From Myrmaecium sp. VS I D KN 1 (taxonomy: Eukaryota; Ascomycota; Dothideomycetes; Valsariales; Valsariaceae), in assembly GCA_019775845.1 (NCBI GenBank), contig JADQAV010000025.1:372001-436000 (forward strand): a DNA stretch of 64,000 nt, in the 5' to 3' direction. Position 1 is the first letter of the stretch; every line of letters begins with the position of its first letter. The position numbers and the translations under genes were made by a program. Under the pieces are notes generated by a model, which was given only the letters and a program-made list of their open reading frames with translations, had not been told where the DNA came from and ran no database searches. Below are positions 35,050-47,467 of the stretch, piece by piece.

Positions 35050-37285
35050 TCACTTCATCTCCTTCGAACTCTCCTCCGGCGAACCGGGGATGGAGTGGAA
35101 GTCATCGGACTCCGCTCGGCTATCCGCCCGACTCGTCGTCCGGCTCTCCACCGGTTCCGGAACGGCCAGGCCGTGGCCGCCGTCCTTCATCTCTTCCTTC
35201 TCATTCATCTCCTCCGTGGCCTGCTCCGTCGTCGTCTCTTGCTTCCCAATCGAACCATCCACCTTCTTCTCCTCTGCCTCAGCAGGCACCCCCTTCTCCT
35301 CCTTCTTAACATCCATCTGCCTCGCCAACCGCGCCAACCGCTCCTCCTCCTCGCGATCCTCCTCCGGCCCAACCGCCTCAATCACCTCCGCCGCGCTCTC
35401 GCTAACCTTGCTCTCCACGCTGCCGACGCTGCTCCGGATCGACGCCGCCGGCGACGACGACGACGACGGCGACGACGTCTGCGTCGCCCCGTTCTCCGTC
35501 GCCCCGATCACGAGCGGCCGCTTCCGGTCCCGGATCGGGTTCCGCGGCGGCAGCTTCGGCGGCGCCGGCTTGACCACCGTCACTAGCCGCGCCCGCGGCA
35601 CCTGCACCGGCGTGCCCATCTGCACCCGCTGCACCGAGTGCGCCATCTGCGCCGTCGCCGGCTCGTGGATGACGGCTTCTTCGGCGTCGGCCTCGAGGTC
35701 CGCCTCGCCGTCGTCTTCGTCAGTTTCCGCGTGCGGAGCCCCGTTGGTTGCTGGAGGGGAAGGGGATCGGCCGTGAGAGGAGCCGCTGGAGACGTGGCGG
35801 GCATGGCTCGAGGTATCGGGATGAGGAGCAGACTCCTCGTCGGAGTGGGGGCGAGAGATAACAGTGGGGGAGCGGTGTGAGCGGGGCGTGCGCGGGGAGC
35901 GAGGAGTCGCAGGCACATCGTCGATGGACTTATTTTCCGGGATATCGTCCATCTTCGGCGTGCCGGCGCGGCCGTTGGTCGTGGGAACGATGATGGGAGC
36001 GGGGGAGTCGAAGTCGGTCTGCGTGGACATGTCGCTGGTCTGCGTGCCGCGATCGGTGGAGTAGCTGACCGTGCTGGTCCGCCAGCTGCTGCGGCGCGAC
36101 ATCATACTCAAAGTGTCGGTGCTGCGGCGGTGCATGCTGCTGCGGCTGGTGAAGGTGTTGTAGATCGGACTGGTCGGGCTCGGACGGAACTCGAAGTTGT
36201 CGCTGGAAACGGGACGATGCGAGCCAGCCTCGCGGATCTCCAGGCCTTGTTGCTCGAGCGCCTTGACGCCGAAAGGATCAGGATCCTCAGCATCGGGCAC
36301 TCCAAAGATGTGTTCCCCCGGCGCTTCCAGCTCGATGTCTCCTGGAGCTGGGTCAGCCGGTAAGACGGACGCATCCACGTCCGTATCGCCTTGCGCCGCC
36401 TTGATCGTCTCCATCAACGTCTTGATCTCGTGTGGCGGATGTCGTACTTTGCCAGCGAGGATATCGCCAACGGAGAGCTTCTCTCCGTAAAACCTCTCAT
36501 TCTCGTCTGTCCGCTCGATGACGATCGTCCCATCGATCTGCACGCCGGCGTAGAACCCCCGTGATTTCAGATATGTGAAAATCGGTGCCTGCCTCTTATG
36601 CACTTCCGTCTCCAGCATCCCGCCGACGCCCACCGGTCCGGCGACCGCGCTGATTTCTCCTCCGACCGTACACCGCACCTTCGAGAAGGCTTTGAGCGCT
36701 TCGTCCGTGTTGATGACGACGACGCAGTCGTAAATGTCGACGCCGATGAGAAAACCCAGCCCGGCCGTATGCAGCATGATGCCGGACGGCGGCGACCACG
36801 ATCCATCCTCCAACCTTCCCACCAGGATCCCACTTCCACCCGCGCCGGAGACCCACAGGCCCGTCCGCATCGTCGTGAACACCGCGAGTCCTTTCGCATT
36901 ACGTATTACCTAAAGAAAAAAAGCAGATCACCAGTCAGCTTCCGAGCGAATGCATTGAAAAATAGAAACGCCCAATGCGGCTCATGTCCACACTCACCTC
37001 CGCCGGAATCTTCTTCAACACCTTCTGCTTCGTCGACGTCGCAGGGCCCTCCTCCTTCCCATCCACCACCCGCGGCTGCACCAGCTCCTCCGTATAAAAC
37101 CCATCCCGGCAAAAGCTACGCAGGATACGAGCCGCCTTATCACTCTCCTTATCCAACGTCGTCGGCCAAAACGCCTCCGATCCCAGCTTGTTGGACAGCT
37201 TGTTCACGGGCGGGCCCAGCTTGTCCACCCAGCCGTACAGCTTGTCGAACCCGGCCTTGGACGTCGTCTTCGTCTTCTGCCACAT
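35050..37285 (-). CDS. Ysc84/SH3YL1-type phosphoinositide- and actin-binding protein without SH3 domain
   Basis: Exons are 37285-36998 and 36909-35050; product about 715 aa. The start M-W-Q-K-T-K-T-T-S-K-A-G-F-D-K opens a short leader, then F-C-R-D-G-F-Y. The splice joins K-K-I-P-A-E to V-I-R-N-A-K-G-L-A-V-F-T-T-M-R-T-G-L-W-V-S-G-A-G-G-S-G, the hallmark of the Ysc84 (DUF500/SYLF) domain, which continues W-S-P-P-S-G-I-M-L-H-T and G-V-D-I-Y-D-C-V-V-V-I-N-T to about residue 300. Family knowledge: SYLF domains bind phosphoinositides and F-actin at endocytic sites. Residues 330-715 are Ser/Thr/Pro- and Glu-rich with R-R-S-S and R-R-S-T sites and one polyproline patch (P-A-P-P-K-L-P-P-R-N-P). Yeast Ysc84 ends in SH3; none is visible here. 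The tail could itself be an SH3 ligand. Confidence 0.87.
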
Positions 37286-39113
37286 GACTGCGCCCCCCTC
37301 CCTTGGAGCCGCCGGGAGAGGAGGCTCGCTGATTGAGACTTTTTTCGAGGAGGAGGAGGAGTATGGGAGGTTTGCGCCTTCCCCAGGCCGAATTTGGCGC
37401 ACGGGTGAGGGACTAGGCGCGATCACCTCGCGATGCGGGACGAGGTGGTCGAAAAGCAAAGCCTCTCTCCGGTGCGAAAACGGTCGAGTGAGAAAGGGGG
37501 GAGGGGGGAGTGTGTGCAGCGGAACGGTTTCAAGAAACGGTGTTTCGAGGTACTGTTGGTAGTAGCTTGGTTCGTAAGGTTGGCGGGGCGTGCAGTAGCG
37601 GCCTGAGCACGAGGCCCTACTTAAGTTAAGGTAGGAGATCACCGAGTAAACGAAGATGTGTGGAGTGGAGGGGGGGAGTGATGTCGTCAAGTCGTGAAAA
37701 GGGGAGGATGGAGAGAAGAGTGAAGAGGCGATGGAAGAAGAAAGGTGATGAGACGGATGACGGCGGGTCGTCTTACGTCGAGTCCCGTCGGGAGGGAAGG
37801 AGGAAGAAGGAACCTGGGGCCTATGGCTTTGTCAGGCCTGCAGGCTGCGAAATCCGCGAAGGGCCGGGCGGCGGACGGCGGAGCGTTCGGGGCTGCCGGG
37901 AAGGTGCAGTGAAGTTGGTTCCCGGATACCTGCCTGCCTGACTTATCTATCCAGGCACCTTACTTACGTCAACCACTGAATCGAGCTGAGAACGGCCGGG
38001 ACGGATGCCAATCCTTTTTGTTGATTGCCCGTCCGATGATTCCTTGAACCGCACGGGGCAGCGAACGTACGGGACCCGCTGAAGGGAGAACGATTGGAAC
38101 CGAGCGATCGAGCGAGCGAGCGAGTCAGGCACACACCCAGGCAGGCAGGTAGGCAGGGAACTCAGGCATCCCAACCCGCCACCGCACCCCTCTCCTCTCA
38201 CTCAACGCAGTCCTGTGAGTATGTACAAACGTACAAAGGCAGATTGCGCATGCAGGTACGGGGGACACGAGCACCCCTTCCTTTCATTCCCCCCTCCCTT
38301 CCCCACTCCCAAATGCACGCTGTACTCCGTATGTACAACCCCGTCGATCCTTGTCCCGTTTCGATCTGCATGTGAAATTGCAGGGCGGATACGTATACGC
38401 TCGTTATACATACAAGATTTGAGCGATGTGTTTCGCATTGATGGATGGGGTCGATTGATCCCTGTTACTTACCCTACTCCACCGTGTTACCAAAATAGAG
38501 AGGATAAATGGGGCATCGACGGGAACAGAGAGAACTGCTGGGGGGCATGGATATGGTAAATATAATGATGTGTGATAGGTCTCAAGTACCTATTGTAGGT
38601 ACAGTACTGGCGTGCAAACAGTAGGTCGTACGCGCTCTACAAACATACCAGCGACATCCCAGATCCGTTCACACCCTTGTTCTCACGCCCATACCGCGAT
38701 CCGCAACGCTCCTTTTGGCCAGCGAAAGAAAGAAAGCAAAGGAAAAGAAAAAGAAAGCATGCATCCTTTTGCCAAAAAAGGAAACCCTCAGCCGAAAAAC
38801 GCCGCCACTTTTGTTTGTTGCGTTCCGCTTCCATGTTGCGGAGTGGACGCTTCCGCAGCACCGTAAAAACCATCCTGTTCTGGATAAAAAAAGGGGATTC
38901 GAAACACACATGAAATATGTAGTTCTGCCAGAACCGATATGCTCCCGGTTGTTCCACCGTCGAAGCCTCGTCTTCAGCTTCTGGTGCTTTGATGAAATGC
39001 CATGCCGCTGGCGTGTGGTATCACATATTTGACAAGGGAGCAGAACCAGACTCTCGATATGTTTGAGCCAAACTCAGTAAAGCTCAATAGCAACCTTTGA
39101 CGTTGGAATCCGT
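37286..39113. other. Intergenic region between two minus-strand genes
   Basis: About 1.8 kb. It contains a GAGC tetramer repeat near 38105-38123, a purine-rich segment at 37690-37810 and GTACCTA-like patches near 38583-38605. It should hold the promoter of the Ysc84-type gene and the Rrp7 trailer. No gene seen. Confidence 0.45.
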
Positions 39114-40248
39114 TCACATCGGCTGAAATCGGGGTTAGCACACGTTCAACGTATCGTCCACTGACCCCCCAAAGGGAAGAGAAAGAGAATCTCACCTTCG
39201 CACCACCCCTCCTCTCCCTCATCTCCAAAACCTTCCGGCGATCCTCCTCGAACTGTCTCCGCAGCTCCGTCTCCCGCTCCTTCCGCTTCTCGCGGATCTG
39301 GAAGCGGTAAAAGTCCTCCTTGCCCTTGTGCTTCTCCTTCAGCTTCTCCGCCTGGGCCTGCGCCTCCTCCACCCGGGCGGGACCCGCCCGCGCCCCCCGC
39401 GTCACCGTCACGAACCCGTCCGCGTCCGGGACGCTCCGCTGCCGCGCCAGCGCCTTGGCCCGCGCCGCCTCCAGCGCCGTGAACGTCGACAGGTACGCGC
39501 TCACGCTCGCCTTGAGCGTCGCCAGGTCCGGGAACGTCTGCTGGTGGTGCTTCGCGTATCCTGTGATCCCTCGTGTTAGCCGAACCCGTCCCCATCTCAT
39601 ATCCTCCAGCAGCCCAAGTAACAAAAGCAGCAAACACCAAAAAAGGGAAAGAAAGAAAAACTCACTCGCAACCCCCAACCCCTCCCCACCCCTCCACACC
39701 GCGCGCTCCTCTCCCTTCGCCCTACACGCCTTCCGCACACACCTCCACACCCCCTCCCTCGTCGCCTCATCCAAAAACACCACCACCGCCCCCTCCCCAC
39801 TCATCCCAACCCGCCCACACCCCTCCCACACATCCGGCAACCGCGCCTGCTCCGCCAGCAAATCCTCCTCCTTCACCTCCTTCGCCGAGCCTCGCTTCCT
39901 CTTCTTGCCCCTCGCGCTCTCCCCCTGCTGCTGCAGCGCCGAGCTCTGCACCGCCACCGCAGCCCCCTTGCCCCTCCGCGTCGTCGCCTCCCCCCCAAAC
40001 TCCACCGCCGCCACTTTCGCCCCGCCTAAGGCCGCCTGCGCGAACAGCGCCCGCACGCTCGCCAGGTCCGCGTCCGCTGGCACGTTCGACACGAACAGCG
40101 AGCGTGCTGCTGGCGCGGTGGCCGTCTCGGAGGCCGGCTGGTGCGGCCGGATGTAGAGGTAGTGCGTGGTGGGCTTGGGGAAGGCCGGGCTGGTGGCGGG
40201 CACGGTGAGGGGGAGGATCGCGTAGTCGCCGACGGTTGTGGGCGCCAT
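39114..40248 (-). CDS. RRP7: Ribosomal RNA-processing protein 7 (Rrp7)
   Basis: Nucleolar factor of the UTP-C/CURI modules, needed for 18S rRNA maturation and small-subunit assembly. Exons are 40248-39666, 39560-39196 and 39122-39114 (only nine bases), 318 aa, with introns showing GCTAAC branch-like sites. The N-terminal half starts M-A-P-T-T-V-G-D-Y-A-I-L-P-L-T-V-P and contains an RRM-like strand H-Y-L-Y-I-R-P and R-S-L-F-V-S-N-V-P, interrupted by a basic insert (G-K-K-R-K-R-G). The C-terminal part has D-A-D-G-F-V-T-V-T-R and the long basic helix D-F-Y-R-F-Q-I-R-E-K-R-K-E...F-E-E-D-R-R-K-V-L-E-M-R-E-R-R that define Rrp7. Its start lies about 400 bp from the edge of the RIP-mutated element. 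The tiny last exon (P-M-stop) is the least certain part. Confidence 0.88.
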
Positions 40249-40630
40249 AGTTGGGTGTGCGTGGAGGATGAGATGTGGGTGGGATCTTCTGGGTTCGTTG
40301 CGCGCAGGGACGCGCGAGGATCTTTCGCTTTTGCTTCCTGGCTTTGCTCTTCCTGGGTTTGGCGAAGGAGCGTCCGGTTGTGGGTTGTCAGTCGAGGTGC
40401 TGCGCAGACGGGTGAAGCTGCAGTGAGGGAAACGGAAAATGTTTGGCGGTGCTGCGGGCGGTGAGGATGTTCCCGGTGGCAGAAAGCGGGAAGTGGAGCG
40501 ACTAGATCTGGAGCCTGAGGCACCTCATTTTGCTGACAGTCGCTAGTCAATAATGCCTGAGGCTGCTACGAAGTGGCGTCTGGAGATCTTCGGGTGAGGG
40601 GTTTTTTAGCCTCCCATTCCAGATCCCCTC
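40249..40630. other. Rrp7 upstream region up to the inserted element
   Basis: About 380 bp of normal-composition DNA that must hold the Rrp7 promoter. RIP-like change is not evident here. Confidence 0.5.
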
Positions 40631-40648
40631 ACCTTTCCTGCGGGTGAA
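40631..40648. repeat. Left target-site duplication of the LINE
   Basis: acctttcctgcgggtgaa, identical to 47450-47467. The two copies flank the AT-rich element exactly. The first base could belong to the A-rich tail, so the true duplication is 17 or 18 bp. Confidence 0.85.
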
Positions 40649-43600
40649 CAACTCACCACACAAAAACTTAATTTTTAGAAATACCTATAAAAGACGTGTT
40701 TTTACAGTCGTAATTAAATCCCCCGACTAAATAACCCCCTCTAATAAACTTTCGTGCCTTTAATAACGCGTTTAGAGTAGAAATTATAATAGTATAGTTA
40801 TAGTAGCTGAAATTTAATTTTAATAGAATAACTACCCTTAGGGAATACGTAATATCTTTTAAAGAAGTATATACTTATACTTAGGAATATATAAAGTAGA
40901 CCGGAGCGAAGAGATATTCTTTATTTATAGTATTAAAGGTCCTTAGGGTGTATAAGAGGCTGTATTAAAGAGTCTAGGAGGATTAGTATATAATACTACT
41001 ATAGGAGACGTAAGGATCCGTAATAGTAGTTAAGAATAACCTTAAGTACTTTAAAAATAGTCTATATATAATTATTACGACGGTAGGAAGGCTAGCCGCT
41101 ACTATAGTTATAAGGAGAACCTTTTAGTAATAAATAGAGGAGGTACTTACGTAGTAATCTATATTTTAACTTAGCTTTTAAGCCCCCTAAAAGACTATTA
41201 TATATATTAAGATATTAGATAAGTTAACTAGGGACGCTCTATAGAAGTATATATATAGTAAGGAAGGCTTTAAAGTAGTAGTAGATAGAATATCTAAGAG
41301 CCTTAACCTCCCTACTCTAATAGCTACTAGATAGCTCCTATTAAGAGACTTAAACTTCTACTTATAATATACTTATATAATAAGCGCTAAAATAGCTAGG
41401 CTTCTTAGAATTATAATAAATAGAGTCTAAGTTAGCTCTATAAGTATATTAAAGGAAGGGAAGGTTAAAGCTATCTAAAACCTACTTATATAGAATACCC
41501 GACAGCTACTTAAGGTAGTTATTATATATATTAGGTACCTAGTACTAAATAAAGTAATAAAAAAGGTAAGAATCTTAATAATTATTAAGCTTTAATACTT
41601 TAAGGATACTAATCTAGCTATAAAGTAGAAGCTCCTCTAAAATAAGGAACTTTATACTATAACCCTCTATAACTAAAAGTATAAAGTATAATAATACTTT
41701 AGATAATAATATTATAAATATAATAGAACTTAGTTATATCGGTTTAAACTGCGGCTAGGAATAGCTTAATAGATTAACTATAAAATAAGAAGGATTATTT
41801 AAGAAAGGAAAGTTAAGAGTATAAGGAGGCTTACTAGTTTATATAGTACCTCTAGGAGGTTACGTACGTAAGTATATAATAGTTATATATTAACTTATAA
41901 AGCCTTATCTTTAATAAAGTAAGTCTTTAGCCTCTATAGCCTTAGGCCCCTAATACTAGTATTATATACTTATTAAGTACGCCTACTATACCGGCTCCTA
42001 TAAGCTTAAAAAATATATAAAGCTACTTAACTTAAGGTACGCCCTCTGCGTAAGCAGCTATATAGTATTTTTAATATAATATAAATACTATAAGAGGGCG
42101 TACTAATAGGCTAAGAAAAGGTAGAAAAGTATACCTTTAAGGTACTTTATCTCTAACCTAAGGAATCTAATAGTAGTAGTATAGGAAAAGAATATAGGCG
42201 GCCCCTTTAATCTTATAAATATATAGCTCCGAACGCGCTCGCTAAATATAGAAGCTCTATAATAAAATAAAATATAAGGACTAATAATATTAGAAATAGG
42301 CCTAACGATAACCCCCTAAATAGTTATAACTATATCCTTATATAACTTAATAAATATAGCTATACTAAGGGGAATAAGAAGAGGAAGAAACTTTCTTACT
42401 CTAGCTTAGAAGGATATAACACCTCCTAAAAAGGCGACGAAAGGCTCTTAGAGAACTTAGGAAGTTATAGAAGATTTCTTATTAATTTAAGAAACTACTC
42501 CTAAGAGCTAGGAAGTAAGAGAGGTTAAGCTATAACTTAAGGAAGCTTAAGCTAGGGAAAAGTAAGCTAAAATAAAGAGTAAAGTAGTTTATAAAAGGAT
42601 AAAGGTACTTAGGTACCCGCTAAATACTAGTAACTAAGAAAGTAGAAGCTAAACTAAGAGCTATAATACTAGTATAAGTAACTTTACTTAATTCTTTATA
42701 TTAGCTAGTAAAAGCGCGAGGGAAGAGCTATTAGTAGTAGTAGGAAAACGGAAAACTACCCCTTTAGTAAAATATATTATAGTAGAACTTATAAACCTTA
42801 CTACCTTACCCGCTATAAAAAGAGTTAAAGTATATACTCTTATAGTAGTTTAAGATAATAGAGGATATATAAGCGGAGCGAATATTTAAGACTCTTAGTA
42901 TAATATAGCTATAGAAACTAATACCTTTATAATAAAAGTAAAAGAAGGCTACTTAATACTCTACTATATTAATAGCTATAATAACTACTAAAGATAACCG
43001 CTAGGAAAGTAATACCTCCCTTTAAGATTCTCTAATATAATATAAGAGCTACTTATAATATAGGAGTAGCGGTCTTTAGTATAGAAGATATAAATAGAAA
43101 GTATAGAAGAGTTTAATTATATTATTATTTAGAAGCTATAAATTAATAATATAAATAACTAATATATTACTACTTAGAACTTCCTTAAATAATACTTCTA
43201 GCTAATCTTCCTAAGATAAGAAGTAAAAGTAAGTACTTATATTAATATTAAATACTACCTTAGTAGCTAGATAGTTTAAGAGAATAACTTAATTATTATA
43301 TACCTTATAGTTTAGATAGGAGACTAAACGTCTAGCTTATTAATATTTACTAAAGCTTAGTAATAAGAAATATTACTATACTTATAAGACTTAGGGAGAT
43401 ACTCCTAGCTAACTTATAAAATATAGTTATAGTAGTAAGTAACTTTAATACCTATTACTTTCTATAGGAAAGTAGAGGGAGAGCTATAAATAGGAGGGGA
43501 ATAATAACTACTAAACTTATAAAGACCTAAAGCCTATACTAAGTAGTACTCTTTAATATACTAACTAAAATACTAAATATAAGAAGCGAGGCTATAATAA

Positions 43601-46600
43601 ACTACTAACTCTTAACTATTAACTTAATCCTCCTTTTAGAGGAAGCTTAAGCTTAACTTTACTACTATAATCTAGTACTAAACTTTAACTATAAATCTAA
43701 CTACTCGCTACTAGAGATAGTAATTAATATACTTAAAATAACTTAGTAACTCCTAGTAATATAGTAGAAATAAGCCGGGACTAACTAGGGAAAGCTAATA
43801 ACTAGCTTAGAAAAGAACCTCCCCCCTTAAGATATCTTAATAAGAATAAAGAAGGCTTTAAAGTAATATACTAAGCGGTACCTCTAAGTAGTTAAAGGGG
43901 CCTTAGAAGAAGCTATACTTAAAGTACACCTATATACTTATACTAAGGCTGGATTTATAAAGGCTATAATAACTTAGAGGAAGGAGATAAGGTAAGCTAA
44001 GAGGTATAAAAATAAATACTCTATAGAAGAAAGTATTTAGGAATCCTAAGAATTAGCTAAGAAATAAAAGTATTTAGGAATCCTAAGAATTAGCTAAGAA
44101 ATAAAAGATTATAATATACTACTAGAAATAAGCTACCTACTAAGGAAAGCTAGTAGAGGTAATAGAGGACGTTAAAAAGCTATAGTAGCTAGTTAGATAG
44201 TAGAAGAACTAATAAAGCTTAAGGGAACTACGCTTACTAATAATAGAGATTAATTAACTTAGTAAACTAGGCGAAAGTATTATTAGTAGTATTCTTCTTA
44301 CCGCTGCTAGAAGTAGGCTTCGTAAATATAATTATAGTATAGTACTTTAATCCTATCCCCTTCCTAAGAATTATAGTAGACGAAATTAATTATATTTACC
44401 TGCTAATTATCTAGTTAAAAAGCCCCCGGGCTAAACGAAATCCCTAATAAAATTATTAAGAAAGCTCTCTTAAAAGCGGATAAGGTACTTAACTATAAGG
44501 TACGCTTACTAGGGACCTTATCTTCTTTAATACTAGTCTAGACTTAGAGTACTACTCTAAATACTTTAAGATATTAATTAAGGTAGCTTTAAAGAAACTA
44601 GATAAGATACTAAGCTAAATTAAGTTATATAAGTTTATTACGCTTCTTAATACTATAGGTAAGCTCCTAGAAGTAATATTAATAGAGTAACTATAATATA
44701 TCTTTAAAAAATATAATATCTTACTTAAAGGATACTACAGCGGATATAAAGAATACTTTTATAAGGAGGCTATATATATATATATATAGAAAAGATATAC
44801 TAGGTTTAGAACTAGAAATAAGTAGCTACTATCCTCTCCCTAGATATTTTAGGAGTATTTAATTATATCTCCTATAAATAGCTCCTCTATAATATAAAGA
44901 AATAAAAGATAGGTAGGAAGCTAGTAAACTAAATAAAGAACTTCCTAAGTAATAAATATACTAGGCTGCGCCTACTAAATAAAACTATAAATAAGGAGCG
45001 AATAGCTATAAGTATTCTATAAAGCTCTCTACTTTTACCCCCCTTATTTCTAATCTTTAACGCCGACCTACTTAATATAAGTAATATATAGGGGCTTACT
45101 AAAAGTACTAGTTAGATAAATAATATTAACTACCTAACTATAAGTAAAGATATTAAGGAAATATATAATAAGCTCTAAGTAATAGGTAGGAGGGGAACTA
45201 AGTAAAGCTATAATTATAAAGTATAGTTCGTACTTATAAAATTCTAAATTACCTACTTCTTCCCCTTAGGAACTAGTATAAAGAAAGAAGAAGAGTAAAA
45301 TAGTATAGGTATAATTACTATAGAGGAGACTATTATACTTCCTAAGAGAATTATTAGGATACTCGGGGTTACCCTAAACTTAAGACTTATATATAAACTA
45401 TATATTAAAGCGCTAGAGGAAAGCTCGTACTAGAAACTTAATATATTATTAACTTTAAATAAGTCTATATAAGGAGTAGGCCTTATAAAAGCCCGGAAGG
45501 TATATATAGCTATAATTCTTCTAACCTTTATATATTATAGCTTAGTATAGTATAAGCTAAGTAGTTAAATAGCTAAGAAGGTACTAGTAAGAATATAAAA
45601 AGATACTATAATTAAGATTATAAGAGCCTTCTAACTAATAGAAGTAGTAGCCCTAGATATAAAAGTATATCTCTTATTAGTAAAATATACTTTAGAGAGA
45701 ATAGCTTAATAAGGTATCCTTAAAATAGCTACTAGATCCTACTATATAAAAATACTAAACTAAGTACGTCTAGGAAGCCGATATATTAACCCGCTTATAA
45801 TATACTATATTAAAATTAAAAAGAAATATAAATAAGAAGCTATAAGTAACGTAGAAACTAGGTTAGCCTTTATTAACTCGCTATAGAAACTCTACCCCGC
45901 TATATATATCCCTAATAATACGGAGGAAGGAGTACTTAACTACGCGAGGATAATCCTAAAGATAAATCTATATATATATATACTAATAAGTTAGGTATAG
46001 ACGGAAGAATTAAAGCTATAGCTTTTATATAAGAAGAACTAAGTAGCTAGAGGTAAGCCTACTTAAAACTAGCCTCCTAAAATATAATATATTAAGGGGA
46101 AGCTTAGGGACTAATCCTAGCTATAGAAGTAATTAAGGATAGTAAAAGAATCTACTTAGTTTTTATTTTCTTAAATAATAAGAGCTTAGTATAAGCTCTT
46201 ATAAACCCTACCGCCTAAAATATATAAAGCCTTATACGGCGCTTCTATACTCTTTACTAATAATACTCTTACTTAGTAGAGGTATACTAGATACTAGCCT
46301 ATATAAATATACTATATAATAAAATAATTAACTACCTAATTAAGGAAGCTATAAGCTAGAGGAAAGGCTAAAAGAATAAATAATCCTCCTTATTAGACCT
46401 TTAATAGCTTATATATAAGAAGCTTTATATCTATAGTAATAAAAGAGAATATAAAGCGTTAATAAGTAGCTAACTAAACTAATAATTAATATAATAGAAG
46501 CTTAAGATATATTAAATCCTTCCTAAGGCTAACTATACTAGAGAAATTTAAGCGCCTTAGTAGACTTCTATACTTAATTCTTATATAATTATAAACTAGA

Positions 46601-47449
46601 AAAATAAGCCTAGCTTAATACTTATATAATATAGAGAAACTTAACTCCTCTAAATATAGACTATATAAGGGGAACTAGAATTAAACTACCGCTTATATTC
46701 TTCTAACCTATATAGCTTTAAAGGACTAAAGGTAAGCTATATAGGAAATTACTAGTAGAAGAATAATAGATATAAGGGAATTACTTAAGGACCTAACTAT
46801 AGCTTACTAAGTAGTACTTATAATACTAAAAAGTAAGTTACTTCTATAATTTAAACTAGTTAAAGCGGAGGTAGAAGCTAATATATTAAGCTAGTAAGAA
46901 GAAAAGTATAAATAAAAAGTAGAAACTACCTAGGAGAGATATAAAGTTATATAGATAACCTGCGCTAACCTAGTATATAAGGCTAAACTTATAAACTAGC
47001 TAGTAAAATAAGCTTTATAAGCTTAATAAAAGTAAAAGCTAAGAGCTTTAAGTAATTAATTTACTTAGAAGAAAGTAAATTCTATAAATTTTAAAAGAAG
47101 TAGAAGCTATACCGTAAGTTATTTAAACTACTATAAGTAGTTAAAAAGATTATACCCGCTAGAAGACTAATAGCTAAATAAGCTTATAAAAGAAAATAAT
47201 AGAGATAATATAACGCGCGTAAAGAGGGTAATAGCCGAAAAGTATATATTAGAATACCCGTACTAAACTACTATAGGGAATAGAGCTACCTAAAAAGCGA
47301 GGGATAGGGGGCCTAAGGTGCTTTAAAAGCTAATTAGAGGTAAAGAAAGGCGGTAAAACAGGGTACTTTTACTAGTAGATAGCCGGCCGCGTAGCCCTCA
47401 GGGCTCCTAGAAGGCCTAATGATAATCAAATTCAATTAAATCAAACCAA
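40649..47449 (+). mobile_element. RIP-mutated non-LTR retrotransposon (LINE, Tad/I-like), about 6.8 kb
   Basis: A block of very AT-rich DNA in which CpA and TpG are almost absent while CpC, CpT and CpG persist, the expected product of RIP. It is bounded by an 18-bp direct repeat, ends in an A-rich tail (aatcaaattcaattaaatc...) and has no terminal repeats, as for a LINE. Degraded domain traces read on the + strand in family order: CCHC knuckle remnants near 41975-42075 (first ORF); a reverse-transcriptase K-A-P-G-x-N-E-I-P-N trace at about 44419-44450; a G-I-P-Q-G-S-P-like trace at 45010-45050; a V-D-D-like active-site trace at 45113-45130; and an RNase H trace ending G-I-D-G-R at about 45978-46018. 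The length matches Tad1-like elements (about 7 kb). Dozens of stops lie in every frame, so it is dead. Confidence 0.9.
44031..44104. repeat. Perfect 37-bp tandem duplication inside the RIP-mutated LINE
   Basis: Two adjacent identical 37-bp copies, 44031-44067 and 44068-44104, each starting aagtatttaggaatcctaag. Identity between the copies, despite heavy mutation around them, suggests the duplication came after most of the mutation. Confidence 0.85.
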
Positions 47450-47467
47450 ACCTTTCCTGCGGGTGAA
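47450..47467. repeat. Right target-site duplication of the LINE
   Basis: acctttcctgcgggtgaa, identical to 40631-40648; it follows directly on the A-rich tail. Confidence 0.85.

Noticed and set aside
35020-35586. Arg/Leu-rich + strand open frame
   Set aside because: Antisense shadow of the Ysc84-type tail.
37286-37690. Upstream extension of the Ysc84-type frame to a Met at 37690
   Set aside because: The added 135 residues are Ser/Pro/His-rich and not family-like; the ATG at 37285 starts the conserved leader.
40649-47449. Idea that the AT-rich block is an LTR retrotransposon or a DNA transposon
   Set aside because: The ends are not repeats of each other in either orientation, the duplication is 17-18 bp rather than 4-6 bp, the tail is A-rich, and the trace order of knuckles, reverse transcriptase and then RNase H fits a LINE.
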